Source: Gracilaria domingensis (Eukaryota > Rhodophyta > Florideophyceae > Gracilariales > Gracilariaceae). Taken from it: DNA of 64,000 nucleotides. Made by a program: the position numbers and the translations under genes. The notes under the pieces were generated by a model. That model ran no database searches. It was not told where the DNA came from and saw only the letters and a program-made list of their open reading frames with translations. Position 1 is the stretch's first letter. Each line of letters opens with the position of its first letter. The stretch covers positions 30,534 through 94,533 of the forward strand of contig VCMS01000028.1 of the NCBI GenBank assembly GCA_022539475.1, read 5' to 3'. Shown one piece after another: positions 1 through 9,801 of the stretch.

Positions 1-143
1 AGTACACTCATTCCACTTCCATGTACAAGCGTACTCCGCCAATACACGTGGACCAGCGGCGCCAACGTACCGCGGCCGGGGTGTAGCGAAATCACTGCGC
101 GGACGGCGTGTTTTGGCAGGTCCCGGGAAGGCACCGGAATGTT

Positions 144-445
144 GCGATTTTATGCCCGCGGGCGAGGGGGGGTCGGTCGTGTTAGGGTACCTACCCTAAC
201 ACGACCGGACCCCCCCGCCCGCGGGCATAAAATCGCACATTTTTCAAAAAATCGCCCAAAACGTGCCCGCGGGCCGGGGGGGTCGGTCGTGTTAGGGTAC
301 CTACCCAAAAATCGTCACCCTCCGGAGACCTCCCAAAACACTCCTCCCGGCACTTCTTGTACCTACCCTAACACGACCGGACCCCCCGCCCGCGGGCACG
401 TTCTGGTCACATTCCGGCGCCTTCCGGAGACCTCCCAAAACACTC
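144..445. repeat. GC-rich palindrome array between divergent promoters
   Basis: Inverted arms built from a GCCCGCGGGC core, a G/C run and a GTGTTAGGGTA/TACCCTAACAC centre. The clearest palindrome is about 144-236, centred at 190-191. Partial arms follow at 254-307 and 360-399, with CCGGAGACCTCCCAAAACAC blocks between them. The same array in copy 2 (31340-32150) is much longer and arranged differently. Likely to form cruciforms; its role is unknown. Confidence 0.8.
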
Positions 446-589
446 CTCCCGGCACTTCCGGCAGTGATTTCGCTGCACACGCCGTACACATATATCAAAC
501 TAGAGAAAACTAGCGCTTCACACCCACTTGATCCGCGACTTTTAGCACAATACGGGACCGTTGCAATAGCTCCGAATCGCGACGTGGCC

Positions 590-746
590 GACACGCGACG
601 CTATCGCTCCGACACGCGACGCTATCGCTCCGAGCGGACACGGACACGGACGAGACTGGCAGTGCGCTGGGAGGAGCTGCCGAAAGCGGGGGTGCCCAGC
701 GTAAGTCGCCATTTAAAGGCTCGCCTCCGTTGTTTGCGCTGAAGCG
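590..746 (+). promoter_or_regulatory. Probable promoter of the methyltransferase-SET gene
   Basis: A 21-bp unit is repeated in tandem at 590-610 and 611-631. A GC-rich block of about 100 bp follows and ends in a TATA-like TTTAAAGG about 35 bp before the ATG at 747. The same block occurs in inverted orientation upstream of the divergent basic-protein gene in copy 2 (30980-31080). Sharing by two divergent genes is the reason for calling it regulatory; no transcription start is visible. Confidence 0.55.
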
Positions 747-3158
747 ATGGATTCCACCGATGTTGGAGAGGAGATACATCCTATCGACATGAGTGCTCCG
801 CCTCCGGCGTTCCATGCATATGTCAGACTTTTCTTGGTTCTTCGCGATGCTTTGGCAAACAGCGATGGAGGCCCTGATCGGCCACGGGACGTGGGGTTTA
901 GAGGGTTAATAGAGTTCTGCGCCGAGAACTATAAGGATATTCCGGAGGCAAGGAAGATGTTTGAGGAGGCCACTAACTCCAAGAACCTGCAGAACTTGAC
1001 ACTGCAACAGCTGCGAAAGAGTGTTGTGAATAACAAACCTGTGGAACAGCGATATCTTGTAACGAAGCTTCTTGACAAGAAGGACGGGGATGAGGACCAG
1101 AGACTGCGCGATTTTTTCCTTCTCTCTATGGATATGGGTATATACCTACCGGTGCGATGCCTGGTTGGTTATTTCATGACCAGGAGAAAGCAGGTTCTGA
1201 AGACGACAGTGTTCATCCCACCAACAGCTGTGAACCCATTTGAGGTCGTTATATACTTATCATACCTCGGCCACATAATGGGAGAGAACGACAACATCCG
1301 AATGATGAAGAAGAAACAACCGAAAAAGAAACGAAAAGTGAACCATGCACCAGCTGTGTACATACCCACTTTTACGTCGTTCTCCAAAGACAACTGTGAT
1401 CGACTGGGATTCGGTATCAGTGAGGTCGTATGGGCATGGAGTTGTTTTGCGGCTCATCTTGGATACACGAACGTTCAGCACATGGTGAAACCATACATTT
1501 ACATGAATATGCAGACGTTGAAGTATACAGCGCTAGAGACACGGGAGTCTGGTTATGCCCCGCCGAGCCAGAGTACTCGATTCAACACAAAGGATGTGCC
1601 ACAGAGCAGTACTAGTGGATCGGTGGAGACCTTGAGTGATGAATGCGATACAAACCTGCGAATACTGGCTAAGGAGTTTTTGACAGACCTCGAAACCATA
1701 TGCACCCACGATAGCCTCTATAGCTTACGGGTTGATCAGATGAGGAACTGGATAGAGTTTTCGGAGATACGGATGGATACCGTATCTAGCTCTGACTCCG
1801 GTGAGTTGCCTGCTCGATTTCAGAAGTTTTCGGAGTTGCTATGGAAACCGATACAGGATATGCGTCATGCGGCAGGGTTCCATGTCGGCATTCACGCGAA
1901 ACCTGATATTGAACTGACGAAAACCCCTAAAACTTCCGGTAATGCCGAACCTTCTTCGACCAAGTCTGCCCCACCCCCACCTCGTCGAGAGTATATGAAC
2001 CTCGTGAGCTCCGATAGCGACGAGTTCGAGAAGCCGGTGAATCTTGCGGAGCATGAATCTCGGGTTGCTGGTTACAACATCCAAAAGACTGGTATTGAGC
2101 CGCCCATGAAGGGGATATCCAGTCTCCTTCGAATGAATATGGACAAGGTGTGGAAGGGGATGAGAAAGTCACACTTTGTAGCGTACAACTGTGACATGAA
2201 GGACCTGAGGCACACACACGAAACGTTTGTGAATCAGAGTGAGATTTTATGGGGTGAGGCACAGCTTGTCCTAACAGACCCTCCCTTTAACACTCGAAGG
2301 AAGAGGAACAAACGGAATAGTGGTCACGATGTCTTCAGTGAGGAAGACATGATCCGTACGGCTGACTTAATAAGTTCCGCGCTTCGGTCAGGTGGGCACT
2401 TCATTATATTCTGTGCCATGGCACAGTTTCATGTGTGGCACAGGATACTTTCGGAAACGGCGAGTACGAAAGATGAAGCTGGAAGCGAAGGTAAACCAGA
2501 ACTCATGCCTTCGTTTAAAGTGGATGCGAATCCACTGGTGTTCATCCGGGATCGCAGTAATGTTGGAGGGAATCCACGGAAGTTTGGGATACAGCCCGTA
2601 ACGGAGTACGCCGTTCATGGGGTGAAGCGTGGATTGCGACCATCGGAGGAAGCCAGTCTTACTCCATTTGAGGAGAACAATTTCATTCCTTCCACTTTCC
2701 CGGCTAACAGGAATGTAATTGACCGGGTGCCCAAACCGAGGGCGGGGGAGTGGTTGACATGGAAGGTACATGAGCCAGGTAGCTCAGTACCAGGTGGGCA
2801 GTACATAAGACCGGAGCAGAAGTCGAGGGAGTTGATGAAGGAGTTGATATGTCGCTTCACAAGACCGGGTGATCTTGTCATGGACATGTTCGCGGGAACT
2901 TTTTCTACGGGTATGGCGTGCCTATCGCTGACAAAGCATAGGAAGTTCTTGGGGTGCGAGAAGAATAGGCCATGTTTCAGCCATGCGAAGCACCATCTAA
3001 CGACTCTTATGGCCGAAGTTATTCGGGGGGGAAGAATGACATCCTGGTTGAACAGGAGGTGGTGGATGCGGCTTCAACGACCTATGAACGGGTTCCACAT
3101 CGGGACCGAGGTCGGCTTGAATGGGAGGCTCCATTTGGTTACCCCCAGTACCAAGTGA
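747..3158 (+). CDS. Transposon-encoded DNA methyltransferase (beta-class N6A/N4C type), N-terminal part of a probable MTase-SET fusion
   Basis: The C-terminal half has the permuted beta-class order. Motif IV is DPPF (residues 511-514). It is followed by a region with a conserved EQKSRELM-type motif X and then the SAM-binding motif I, DMFAGTFSTG (713-722). DPPF favours adenine-N6 over cytosine-N4 methylation, but specificity is inference. Residues 192-198 read PKKKRKV, a classical monopartite nuclear localisation signal, so the protein should act on nuclear DNA. The N-terminal ~450 residues are unrecognised. The start ATG follows a promoter block shared with a divergent gene. The last ~45 residues (after about 3020) look like out-of-frame sequence beyond a G7 run; reading in another frame leads into the SET region. 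Copy 2 keeps only the first ~640 residues. Confidence 0.85.
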   Translation: MDSTDVGEEIHPIDMSAPPPAFHAYVRLFLVLRDALANSDGGPDRPRDVGFRGLIEFCAENYKDIPEARKMFEEATNSKNLQNLTLQQLRKSVVNNKPVEQRYLVTKLLDKKDGDEDQRLRDFFLLSMDMGIYLPVRCLVGYFMTRRKQVLKTTVFIPPTAVNPFEVVIYLSYLGHIMGENDNIRMMKKKQPKKKRKVNHAPAVYIPTFTSFSKDNCDRLGFGISEVVWAWSCFAAHLGYTNVQHMVKPYIYMNMQTLKYTALETRESGYAPPSQSTRFNTKDVPQSSTSGSVETLSDECDTNLRILAKEFLTDLETICTHDSLYSLRVDQMRNWIEFSEIRMDTVSSSDSGELPARFQKFSELLWKPIQDMRHAAGFHVGIHAKPDIELTKTPKTSGNAEPSSTKSAPPPPRREYMNLVSSDSDEFEKPVNLAEHESRVAGYNIQKTGIEPPMKGISSLLRMNMDKVWKGMRKSHFVAYNCDMKDLRHTHETFVNQSEILWGEAQLVLTDPPFNTRRKRNKRNSGHDVFSEEDMIRTADLISSALRSGGHFIIFCAMAQFHVWHRILSETASTKDEAGSEGKPELMPSFKVDANPLVFIRDRSNVGGNPRKFGIQPVTEYAVHGVKRGLRPSEEASLTPFEENNFIPSTFPANRNVIDRVPKPRAGEWLTWKVHEPGSSVPGGQYIRPEQKSRELMKELICRFTRPGDLVMDMFAGTFSTGMACLSLTKHRKFLGCEKNRPCFSHAKHHLTTLMAEVIRGGRMTSWLNRRWWMRLQRPMNGFHIGTEVGLNGRLHLVTPSTK

Positions 3159-3882
3159 TGCCTGGACATATTACTCAGTTCCTAGGAAGATACTGGAAGG
3201 ACTGGGACTTTGTCGACAAGTGTGGAGAGCGTACTGTAGATCTTTGGGAGGGGAAGTACCGAGGAGCTCTGAATCTTATGGATATGCATATGCTGTTGAC
3301 TGTTGAAGCCAATCGCTATCGCTTACATATAGCATCTTCTAAGATCCGACATCCCCGTGCTGGTATGGGGGTGTTCACGGAACATAAGATATTGGCTGGG
3401 GAAACTATCTGTCATTTCTATGGAACTTTGGTATACACGGATCTGACGAACCGGAAGGAAAGACACTTAACGTATGGAAGTGGCTGTCTCGGAGCAACTC
3501 CAGTGCGGTACAAGTTGTTTTCTATGATGGTCACTGTGACTGGTACGGAGTTTCTGCACCTGAGGAACAGACCAGGACAGGCTCAGGATAGAAAGGAGAG
3601 CGAAGTCTACATTGTCCCGGCGCCTTTTTGTATCGGGGGCTACATTAACGACGCCGATATCATGCCGAGGATCCCGATTTATCGGAGCCCCGGTCAAACA
3701 GGACTCGAAGTGCCAATGTGCAGGTGGTGGAAGCGAAGTCCGTGATACAGTTTAAGTCAGACCTTTCTAACTATGCTCTACTTCGTTGTAGAGCAGTAAG
3801 AGATATTGAGAGGGGCGAAGAGTTGTATTTCAACTACGGAGAGCAGTACGCCTGGGACTGGGCTCTGACATTGGAGCAATAG
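2972..3882 (+). pseudogene. SET-domain protein (histone lysine methyltransferase-like), frameshifted; probably fused to the upstream MTase
   Basis: From about 3340 the reading gives a SET N-terminal strand (HPRAGMGVFTEHKILAGETI) and then GGYIND. After a frame change near 3650-3660 it continues through KSDLSNYALLRC and RGEELYFNYGEQY to a stop at 3880-3882. GG-IND and ELYFNYG are typical SET cofactor and catalytic motifs. Two frame changes are needed, one at the G7 run near 3026-3032 and one near 3655. Both have the direction expected of a one-base deletion. The ATG at 2972 lies in sequence that codes for the MTase C-terminus in the other frame, so I doubt it is a real start and favour one MTase-SET polypeptide of about 1040 residues. 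Whether the breaks are mutations, assembly errors or recoding is unknown. The region is deleted from copy 2. Confidence 0.75.
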
Positions 3883-4061
3883 ATGAGTTCAGTAGCGAAT
3901 AGAAAGTAAATATGCTTGTGAGTGTTGCAGCTGCCTGCAATACGCGTTGTTGTACATGTACACTGGAGCTCTTCATCTGTAACGGCGATATTTGCGACCC
4001 ATTGGGCACCTCAAATTCCTAAAAAGCAGGAACTGCGGAGTCTCCCGGAATATCTGAACCA

Positions 4062-4134
4062 TGCACCCCCCCCCCCCCACCCCCTCCCCCCCTCCCCAAC
4101 AATTTCGTTTCATTACCCTGTTTATCTCCACAGC
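4062..4134 (+). promoter_or_regulatory. Poly-pyrimidine tract and possible 3' splice site upstream of the basic coiled-coil gene
   Basis: Nearly pure C/T runs at 4062-4100 are followed by TTTATCTCCACAG just before the ATG at 4135. This has the layout of a polypyrimidine tract plus AG acceptor of a 5'-UTR intron, but no donor is identified. A plain promoter tract is equally possible. Confidence 0.3.
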
Positions 4135-5352
4135 ATGGGTATAACGCCGAGAAAGCGAAATAGTACGCAGCGGAACAAGAGTGGACAGAAGAAGAGAAGA
4201 GCATCGGATGATACGAATCAGGCTACAAGCACCGCACTTCCTAAACGGAAGTCGTCCTCGACGAAGGAGAGAGTCAGTGGGCGTCCTTCTACAGGACTCT
4301 CTCGCCCATCTCGCAGCGGAGCGTCTTCCGGGATTGCGTCAAGAATTCGTGGATCAGCGAACGATGTCGTGCCGTCAACTGCCGATAATGCAAATCGTGC
4401 ATCTGTCTCTGCTCCTCAAGAAGATGAGGTAACTCGGCCCAGCGGGTCAGGACAGGAGGCCATGACAACTGGAACCGAAGAGGTTCGTATGACACCAAAA
4501 CCTTCATGTCCCCGGCCGATATCGAAGACCGGAACTACTGGGGCGCGGGTTACGCCGCCCAGTGGATCTGGACAACAAGGGACGATGACGAGAAGTCGTG
4601 AGAGTCCTAGTATATTAAGATCGTCACGTCCATCCCTCTCTTCTAGAACTGGGGCCGCTATGAATCGTATCATGCCTCGCAATGGGTCCGGACAAGGGAG
4701 AAAGACAATAAGAAATCGAGAGACAACTGATAGACGAGTTACTTTTCGACCTTCCCCTCTTTCCAGAACGGGGGCCGTTGCAGCTCGTACGAGGCCCAAT
4801 TCATCTGATATACCATGCCATGGAGGAGGACATACACGGGAGTTGGAGCTCGGAGCCGTGCCAAGGGTGGACACAGAACGCCTGCAGCCTCTCGTGGCTA
4901 AGGCTATGGCACATGAGGATAGTTCCGATAACGAAATAACACCGAATCCTGCGGCATTACCGGGGCCTGTCGCCGAAGAAGCTAGGGAAATAACGGAAGA
5001 TATCCAAACTGGTGTGAATTCAAGCTCTATGAACAGACCTGATCTTTTAAATGAACTGAATTGCTTGAAAGAAAAGGTTAAGACGCTACAAGAGGACTTG
5101 ATGGTTCGGGGAATTCTAGTGAAGGTCGCCCAAGAGCAGAGTACGGCTTTGAAAAAGAGGCTTGAAGAGAAGGATCTAGTCATTGAAGGGCTAAGAGGGG
5201 CACTGAAACAGGAGGGAGATAGGAGTACACGTGCTGGTGAACCTGGGCAGACAGGTCGAAAGAAGCATAAAATTGAGGTGTGCGACGAGTTTCGAGGGGT
5301 TGCTCGAGCAGTGTATCACAATGCTGACGTGGGCAAGGAGAGAAACAAGTGA
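4135..5352 (+). CDS. Basic, Ser/Arg-rich repeat protein with C-terminal coiled coil, unknown function
   Basis: The 405-residue reading starts at the ATG at 4135, right after a pyrimidine tract; the in-frame stretch back to 3922 is low-complexity translation of that tract. The N-terminus is strongly basic (RKRNSTQRNKSGQKKRR), consistent with a nuclear or DNA-binding protein. The middle holds about three imperfect repeats of ~37 residues marked by SGSGQ and SRTGA. Residues ~303-360 form a charged coiled coil. No family was recognised. The 3' end overlaps the next ORF in another frame, so the two could be one split gene. The gene is absent from copy 2 because of the internal deletion. The divergent basic protein at 30919-29969 has a similar low-complexity Ser/Thr/Lys style, without clear homology. 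Confidence 0.6.
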   Translation: MGITPRKRNSTQRNKSGQKKRRASDDTNQATSTALPKRKSSSTKERVSGRPSTGLSRPSRSGASSGIASRIRGSANDVVPSTADNANRASVSAPQEDEVTRPSGSGQEAMTTGTEEVRMTPKPSCPRPISKTGTTGARVTPPSGSGQQGTMTRSRESPSILRSSRPSLSSRTGAAMNRIMPRNGSGQGRKTIRNRETTDRRVTFRPSPLSRTGAVAARTRPNSSDIPCHGGGHTRELELGAVPRVDTERLQPLVAKAMAHEDSSDNEITPNPAALPGPVAEEAREITEDIQTGVNSSSMNRPDLLNELNCLKEKVKTLQEDLMVRGILVKVAQEQSTALKKRLEEKDLVIEGLRGALKQEGDRSTRAGEPGQTGRKKHKIEVCDEFRGVARAVYHNADVGKERNK

Positions 5353-6529
5353 GCTATGGCTCGAAGGTGAGTCGCTCACCCGAAATTGGGGTAACCGTGC
5401 CGAGAAGGTGGAAGACGCAACTGAGAGTGGGGAAGGGCTTATTGAGCCGGAGGAAGGTGGTTCATACATGGTTCCTAAAAACCCCGTGGAGCTCTTGGGC
5501 AGTTTTGGCATGTTCACACCGTCGGTAGAGGGGGGGCCAGATGCTTTGCTGAAGAAAATGGTTGAAAGCGAGTTGAAGGAGTTGAGCTGGGAAGGTATTA
5601 GAAAAGCATCTCTTACCGACAGGTGTATACTGGAACTTTGTGCAGATATGTGCCTTAGGCAGAGAATGCGGCAGACCATGAGTGACGTCGTGGGCGTTCG
5701 TAAGAGAAATACGAGGGATAAACTATTTCTGCTCCTGGGGTACGATCTGATTTGGAGAAGAACAAAGCTGGTAGAAGAGAATGCTGACGAACTCACAATG
5801 CAGTTGAAGGAAGCGCAGGAGAACATACCGCGTCTTGACGAAAATGGTGTACCGAACACTTCATGGTGGAGAAAAGCCCCATTTCTTCGTCTAAAGTACT
5901 CCAATGCGGACAATGTCGAGGATATGCCGACGGAAGATCAAGACTTGTTCTTCCGAAACCGTGTCGGGGTACAAGTGCTGAAGGAGTTTATTGGGTATGA
6001 TCTGGAAGACAAGGATACGGGCACCTTTTTAGATGGCACAATACTGTTGCTCGCACGTTTGGACGCTTGGGTGTTGACGGTTGTGAGCCTTCTAAGTACG
6101 GATGTGTCAAGGGGTGGCCAGAGACAGAAACTGTTTACAAAGAAGTTTGCTGAACTGCTACCTCTGTGTTTAAAGAATGTTCTGGGGGATGTTAGGCAAC
6201 ATGTCTTGAGGACCAATTCCAGCGAGTTTCATAATTTTGGAACGACAACGGAAGATTGGACTAAGGTTCTTGGTAATGACATGAGAGAGGCTACATTTGG
6301 GTATCGAATGCCGTCGAACGGAAGACTTTACCTCACTGTGAAAGAACAATTTTTTATTGACAGTGTGAGCCGAAGATTGGGGTCTATTAGCGATTGCTTC
6401 GTTGGTGAATGCGAGGAAGGGGATATGGAGTTCAAGGAAATGGACATGAACGATTTAGGAATTAACACAGGATCACAAGAAAAGGCACCACAAGGTGAAC
6501 ATGTAGAGGATGGAGCCCTTAATGTTTAA
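5321..6529 (+). CDS. Transposon accessory protein of unknown function, about 402 residues
   Basis: The first ATG is at 5321, overlapping the upstream ORF by 32 bases; the frame is open upstream to 5231. The protein is acidic and predicted helical, with a dense helical stretch rich in Lys/Glu/Leu around the middle. No known domain was recognised. Copy 2 carries a near-identical version that lacks this ATG and has a one-base deletion near 35241, so it is broken there. The stop TAA (6527-6529) overlaps the stop of the convergent transposase gene in TTTAA. High conservation between copies implies a recent common source but does not prove function. Confidence 0.65.
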   Translation: MLTWARRETSELWLEGESLTRNWGNRAEKVEDATESGEGLIEPEEGGSYMVPKNPVELLGSFGMFTPSVEGGPDALLKKMVESELKELSWEGIRKASLTDRCILELCADMCLRQRMRQTMSDVVGVRKRNTRDKLFLLLGYDLIWRRTKLVEENADELTMQLKEAQENIPRLDENGVPNTSWWRKAPFLRLKYSNADNVEDMPTEDQDLFFRNRVGVQVLKEFIGYDLEDKDTGTFLDGTILLLARLDAWVLTVVSLLSTDVSRGGQRQKLFTKKFAELLPLCLKNVLGDVRQHVLRTNSSEFHNFGTTTEDWTKVLGNDMREATFGYRMPSNGRLYLTVKEQFFIDSVSRRLGSISDCFVGECEEGDMEFKEMDMNDLGINTGSQEKAPQGEHVEDGALNV

Positions 6530-9500
6530 GGCTGTACAAGATCAACGTGCTCAGTTGGTCCTTCATCTGAATCATGATAGAATCGATTGATGTAGAATCG
6601 GTGTTGGAACCATTGAAGTGGAGGACAAAAAGGTGGAGCAGGGTAGTTTGATCGAACAACATGGACAGTTCCCTGTAGTGCAGAAGCCGGAACCATTCCG
6701 TACCAAGGAGTTAACTCTACGATAGTCTCCGCTTTGGAATGACGAGGGAACGGAAGAGTGTGGTTCTTTTCATCGTTTGTAGCCCACCGTAAAGATATGC
6801 ATTTCAATATGTGGTCGATGTTTGTTGCGGGGGGTAAAACCTCGAAATACCGGACGAATGCCACCTCTGGTGCGGTAAGTGCAGAATCAAGGAGAGATAT
6901 TCGAATCAGAGCGACTACCTGGGCAACCCAAGTCTCTGAATCTTCTCCGCTTACCAATACAGTGGAAAACTTTGGCTTTCTACTGGGACCAAATGCTGGA
7001 GAAGCGAAGACACGTTGGATGATGGGGTATTTGGGTCGTCCCAGCTTAAGTGCCTTAGAAGACGAATCGAAGTGTTCAAGAGTCGGAACGAAACCGCCTT
7101 TCACGACGGCCGAATTCACCAGAGTTATCCTTGTCTTTTCTGGGAAGTATGTAATAGAGTGCTCATCCAGTGTTTCTTTCACGAGACTGAGGAAAGGAGG
7201 AAGGGCCTGTTCACCAATTTGATCAAGAATCGACCTTGTGTCCGTACTTGAGAACATTTCTCTAACAGCAGTCCATGTTTTTGAACTGGACATATTTGAA
7301 ACACAATGTTGAAGAGCTCGTAAAGTGAAAGAACGCCCTCTCATTGCAAACCGAGGAAGCTGTGTGGAAGTTCCTGGTAAACCTGGATTACGCTGGTAAG
7401 GAGTATTGCCATTCCATTGCTTTCTAACATGTCCGTGCTCAATGGAGCGAATAGTCTCCTCCACAGCCGTTGCTGTTCTTCTGGACGTCTTTTTGTAGTG
7501 TCTTTTAAATAGCAGGTGTGCATGTTCGTATATGCCTGCGTCGTAATACTTGATACTTCCCAGACGGCGAATATCGTCCACGAGATGATCGAGAAGATGA
7601 AACTTCAGAGTTCCCAGTCTGGAGGGATGAAAATCCGCCAGAGTCTTTGTTGCGGAACGCTTGAAGGCTTCAATCTCCGAACTAAGACACAGGAGAGAGC
7701 TTTCAGTCCAATACGGGTCACGATTGTATCTGAATAAGGTCGAGAGCAAGTCCGAGTACTGAGAGAAAACGGTTGTGATTGGGGCAACGTCCTGTTCTCC
7801 ACAGCATATGTCAAAGAATGCTCCTATGAAGGGAAAGACCATGTCAAGTGCTTTGTACTTTTTGGCCTCCAGCATTCCACGGAGACCGTCTTTCGTGAAG
7901 ATACCATTCAAAGATTTGCCTTTCTCCTGCGTGGAGAAATCGATATGTAAACCTTTGGCAGGAGAATCGCGTTCTATGGCAGCTAGAATTGCGTTTGCAT
8001 GGTTGAGGAGTTGGGTGCGTATCGTTCGAAATGAACGCGATGCAGATGTTCCTATTGTGGTGCACAGGGTGTCTGACTGCAGTCTCTCGATTGTGGCCGT
8101 TTTTATCAACTTTGAGATGCCGAGATGCAAGTTGTGTAATGGTTCGAATAAGAACAGACTGTATGGAGACAATCCCGGGATCATTCCAAGGCTTACGGAA
8201 GTTTCGAGGAACGAAGGAATGAGAGATATGGAATTTGAACGCATCAGAGTATCCGCTTGAGATCTCCTCTCCCTCGCACGACGTGGACGTCTTTCCGCCT
8301 CGTCTTTTTGTGCATGTTGCAAGATAGCTGTGTATGTCTTTCGGATGCTTTTCGTGTGCTTTTGAGAACGTCCGTTGAATGAGGTGGGAATAGGACTGCA
8401 TAAAGATGAGCGAGGGGCTTTGCATCTATGACACGGGCTTTCCGTTTTGGTCCCATGAAGAATGGACAGAATGTCCTTAGCCTCAGGAATATCCGCACAA
8501 TAACTTGCAAGCAGAGGATGGCACACTCGACTTAGTTTGTCTTCGCCGATGAACTGAAAACCTTTCTGCGTGAGATTTAGAATGGGCTCCAGGACTTGAC
8601 GAAGAGATTCTTGAAGGATTTGCATCCTGGACTCGCGTAGAGACTTGCTAGAAACAAATGGCATTGCGTCTGCTTCAGATGCGGAAACCTCGATCAGTGT
8701 GGTAGGGAAGTATGCCAATACTGTGAGGTCATCACGGATACACTTACGGCGAAGCTGGTCGGAGAAGTTGAGAAATATGAGGTGAAGAGGATAGGCGGTA
8801 ACCGATGTTTGCTTTAGAGTTGTTGAAGACTTATCGGTGTATACCTGCAGAAGACCTACGAAAGATTCACTGTAACTTATTTCTTGGGAGTACCACACTA
8901 TTCTACTATCCAAAGAGCCCATGACCATTTCCTTAAGTTTTGAGGTGGCGTCTCTTGCGAGAGAGCCGGACATGGGGTGAGATATTTTCGTGGAGTGGGT
9001 CTGAGGTATAGGGTGGAAGAATGTGTTTTCGTTGTTAGCCAACTGGAGCTGTTTCACAAGTGTCTGAACGGGGTCTCTCGTGTAGAGGGTGGCGCTGAAC
9101 TTACATCCTTCTGGCGAGACAGTTCTGCGATTGAAACCGTCCTTTGAGGCGTATCGTTCGAAAATGGCCTTCTTCAGTTCTGTACAGCGCTTGGAACTTG
9201 TTATGGTCTCGTTGAATCGCTTTTGCGAGAATCGCGGGTCCCGAAGTAGCCCAATTAGCTCGTCCGCCTCACGATGACCAAGGTTGGAAGCTACTGAAGC
9301 CAGACAAACCGTGAGATAATCCATATGCAAATCACCGAGGGCCTCCTCAGAAGGCACTGGGCGGGAACTGCTTCCGTGTTCTCGCTTTAATGACGCGGGA
9401 GCCGGGGAAGGAGAAACACAATGCGAAGTGTCCGGAATGGGAGGGGCGCACGGAGTGGGGTCGACGATGTCCTCGGACACTGGAGGCTCGGGAAGGCGAC

Positions 9501-9801
9501 AAGGGGCAGTGACCGTTTCGGAAGATGCGGGCGCGGGTGCGGAAAGCTTGAGACGCTTGCTTCTCCGAATGGGCCGGCTATTGTCGTCTTCCAGCGCTGC
9601 TTTCAGACGAAACGGGCAATGGTTGACATGCTGTTGAAGGGATAAGACTCCTCGGCGAGTAACGAAGGGGCACCCACGCTTCTTATGTGTACAGTAGTAG
9701 ACCATGGGAAGAAGAACTGAACGAGAAACGACGACAAAGACTGCAAGGGAAGGGCGTCCGAAGGGAGAAGGAGGTGGAGCGACAGTCAAGATCGACGTCA
9801 T
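6526..9801 (-). CDS. Plavaka/CACTA-like DDE transposase
   Basis: 1091 residues. The N-terminus has a zinc-finger-like C37-x6-C44-x13-H58-x3-C62 pattern, followed by a basic patch. The catalytic core resembles the Plavaka branch of CACTA-type transposases: VYTDKS at 320-325 supplies the first Asp. A CHRC knuckle lies at 457-460 and EPLHNLHLG at 553-561. KFHLLDHL..DDIRRLG followed by YEHAHLLFKRHY (733-769) probably supplies the last Glu (E759). The position equivalent to the usual Asp in the D-x-x-H-x-x-x-LG motif is Glu553; I cannot say whether this affects catalysis. An internal ATG at residue 33 (CCATGG context) could be the true start. The copy 2 protein (1088 residues) is nearly identical and intact, so this is the best candidate for the active mobilising enzyme. 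Confidence 0.85.
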   Translation of the reverse strand: MTSILTVAPPPSPFGRPSLAVFVVVSRSVLLPMVYYCTHKKRGCPFVTRRGVLSLQQHVNHCPFRLKAALEDDNSRPIRRSKRLKLSAPAPASSETVTAPCRLPEPPVSEDIVDPTPCAPPIPDTSHCVSPSPAPASLKREHGSSSRPVPSEEALGDLHMDYLTVCLASVASNLGHREADELIGLLRDPRFSQKRFNETITSSKRCTELKKAIFERYASKDGFNRRTVSPEGCKFSATLYTRDPVQTLVKQLQLANNENTFFHPIPQTHSTKISHPMSGSLARDATSKLKEMVMGSLDSRIVWYSQEISYSESFVGLLQVYTDKSSTTLKQTSVTAYPLHLIFLNFSDQLRRKCIRDDLTVLAYFPTTLIEVSASEADAMPFVSSKSLRESRMQILQESLRQVLEPILNLTQKGFQFIGEDKLSRVCHPLLASYCADIPEAKDILSILHGTKTESPCHRCKAPRSSLCSPIPTSFNGRSQKHTKSIRKTYTAILQHAQKDEAERRPRRARERRSQADTLMRSNSISLIPSFLETSVSLGMIPGLSPYSLFLFEPLHNLHLGISKLIKTATIERLQSDTLCTTIGTSASRSFRTIRTQLLNHANAILAAIERDSPAKGLHIDFSTQEKGKSLNGIFTKDGLRGMLEAKKYKALDMVFPFIGAFFDICCGEQDVAPITTVFSQYSDLLSTLFRYNRDPYWTESSLLCLSSEIEAFKRSATKTLADFHPSRLGTLKFHLLDHLVDDIRRLGSIKYYDAGIYEHAHLLFKRHYKKTSRRTATAVEETIRSIEHGHVRKQWNGNTPYQRNPGLPGTSTQLPRFAMRGRSFTLRALQHCVSNMSSSKTWTAVREMFSSTDTRSILDQIGEQALPPFLSLVKETLDEHSITYFPEKTRITLVNSAVVKGGFVPTLEHFDSSSKALKLGRPKYPIIQRVFASPAFGPSRKPKFSTVLVSGEDSETWVAQVVALIRISLLDSALTAPEVAFVRYFEVLPPATNIDHILKCISLRWATNDEKNHTLPFPRHSKAETIVELTPWYGMVPASALQGTVHVVRSNYPAPPFCPPLQWFQHRFYINRFYHDSDEGPTEHVDLVQP

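Noticed and set aside
144-445. TTAGGG/CCCTAA units as an interstitial telomere
   Set aside because: Only single units occur at palindrome centres, never in tandem; they belong to the transposon array.
3922-4134. N-terminal extension of the basic coiled-coil ORF
   Set aside because: Encodes translated pyrimidine tract (Pro runs); the ATG at 4135 gives a natural start.
4416-5183. 255-codon minus-strand ORF
   Set aside because: Shadow of the Ser/Arg-rich repeats of the plus-strand gene.
5364-5400. Perfect splice donor AAG|GTGAGT in the accessory gene
   Set aside because: The reading frame stays open across it in both copies and no acceptor restoring a better frame was found.
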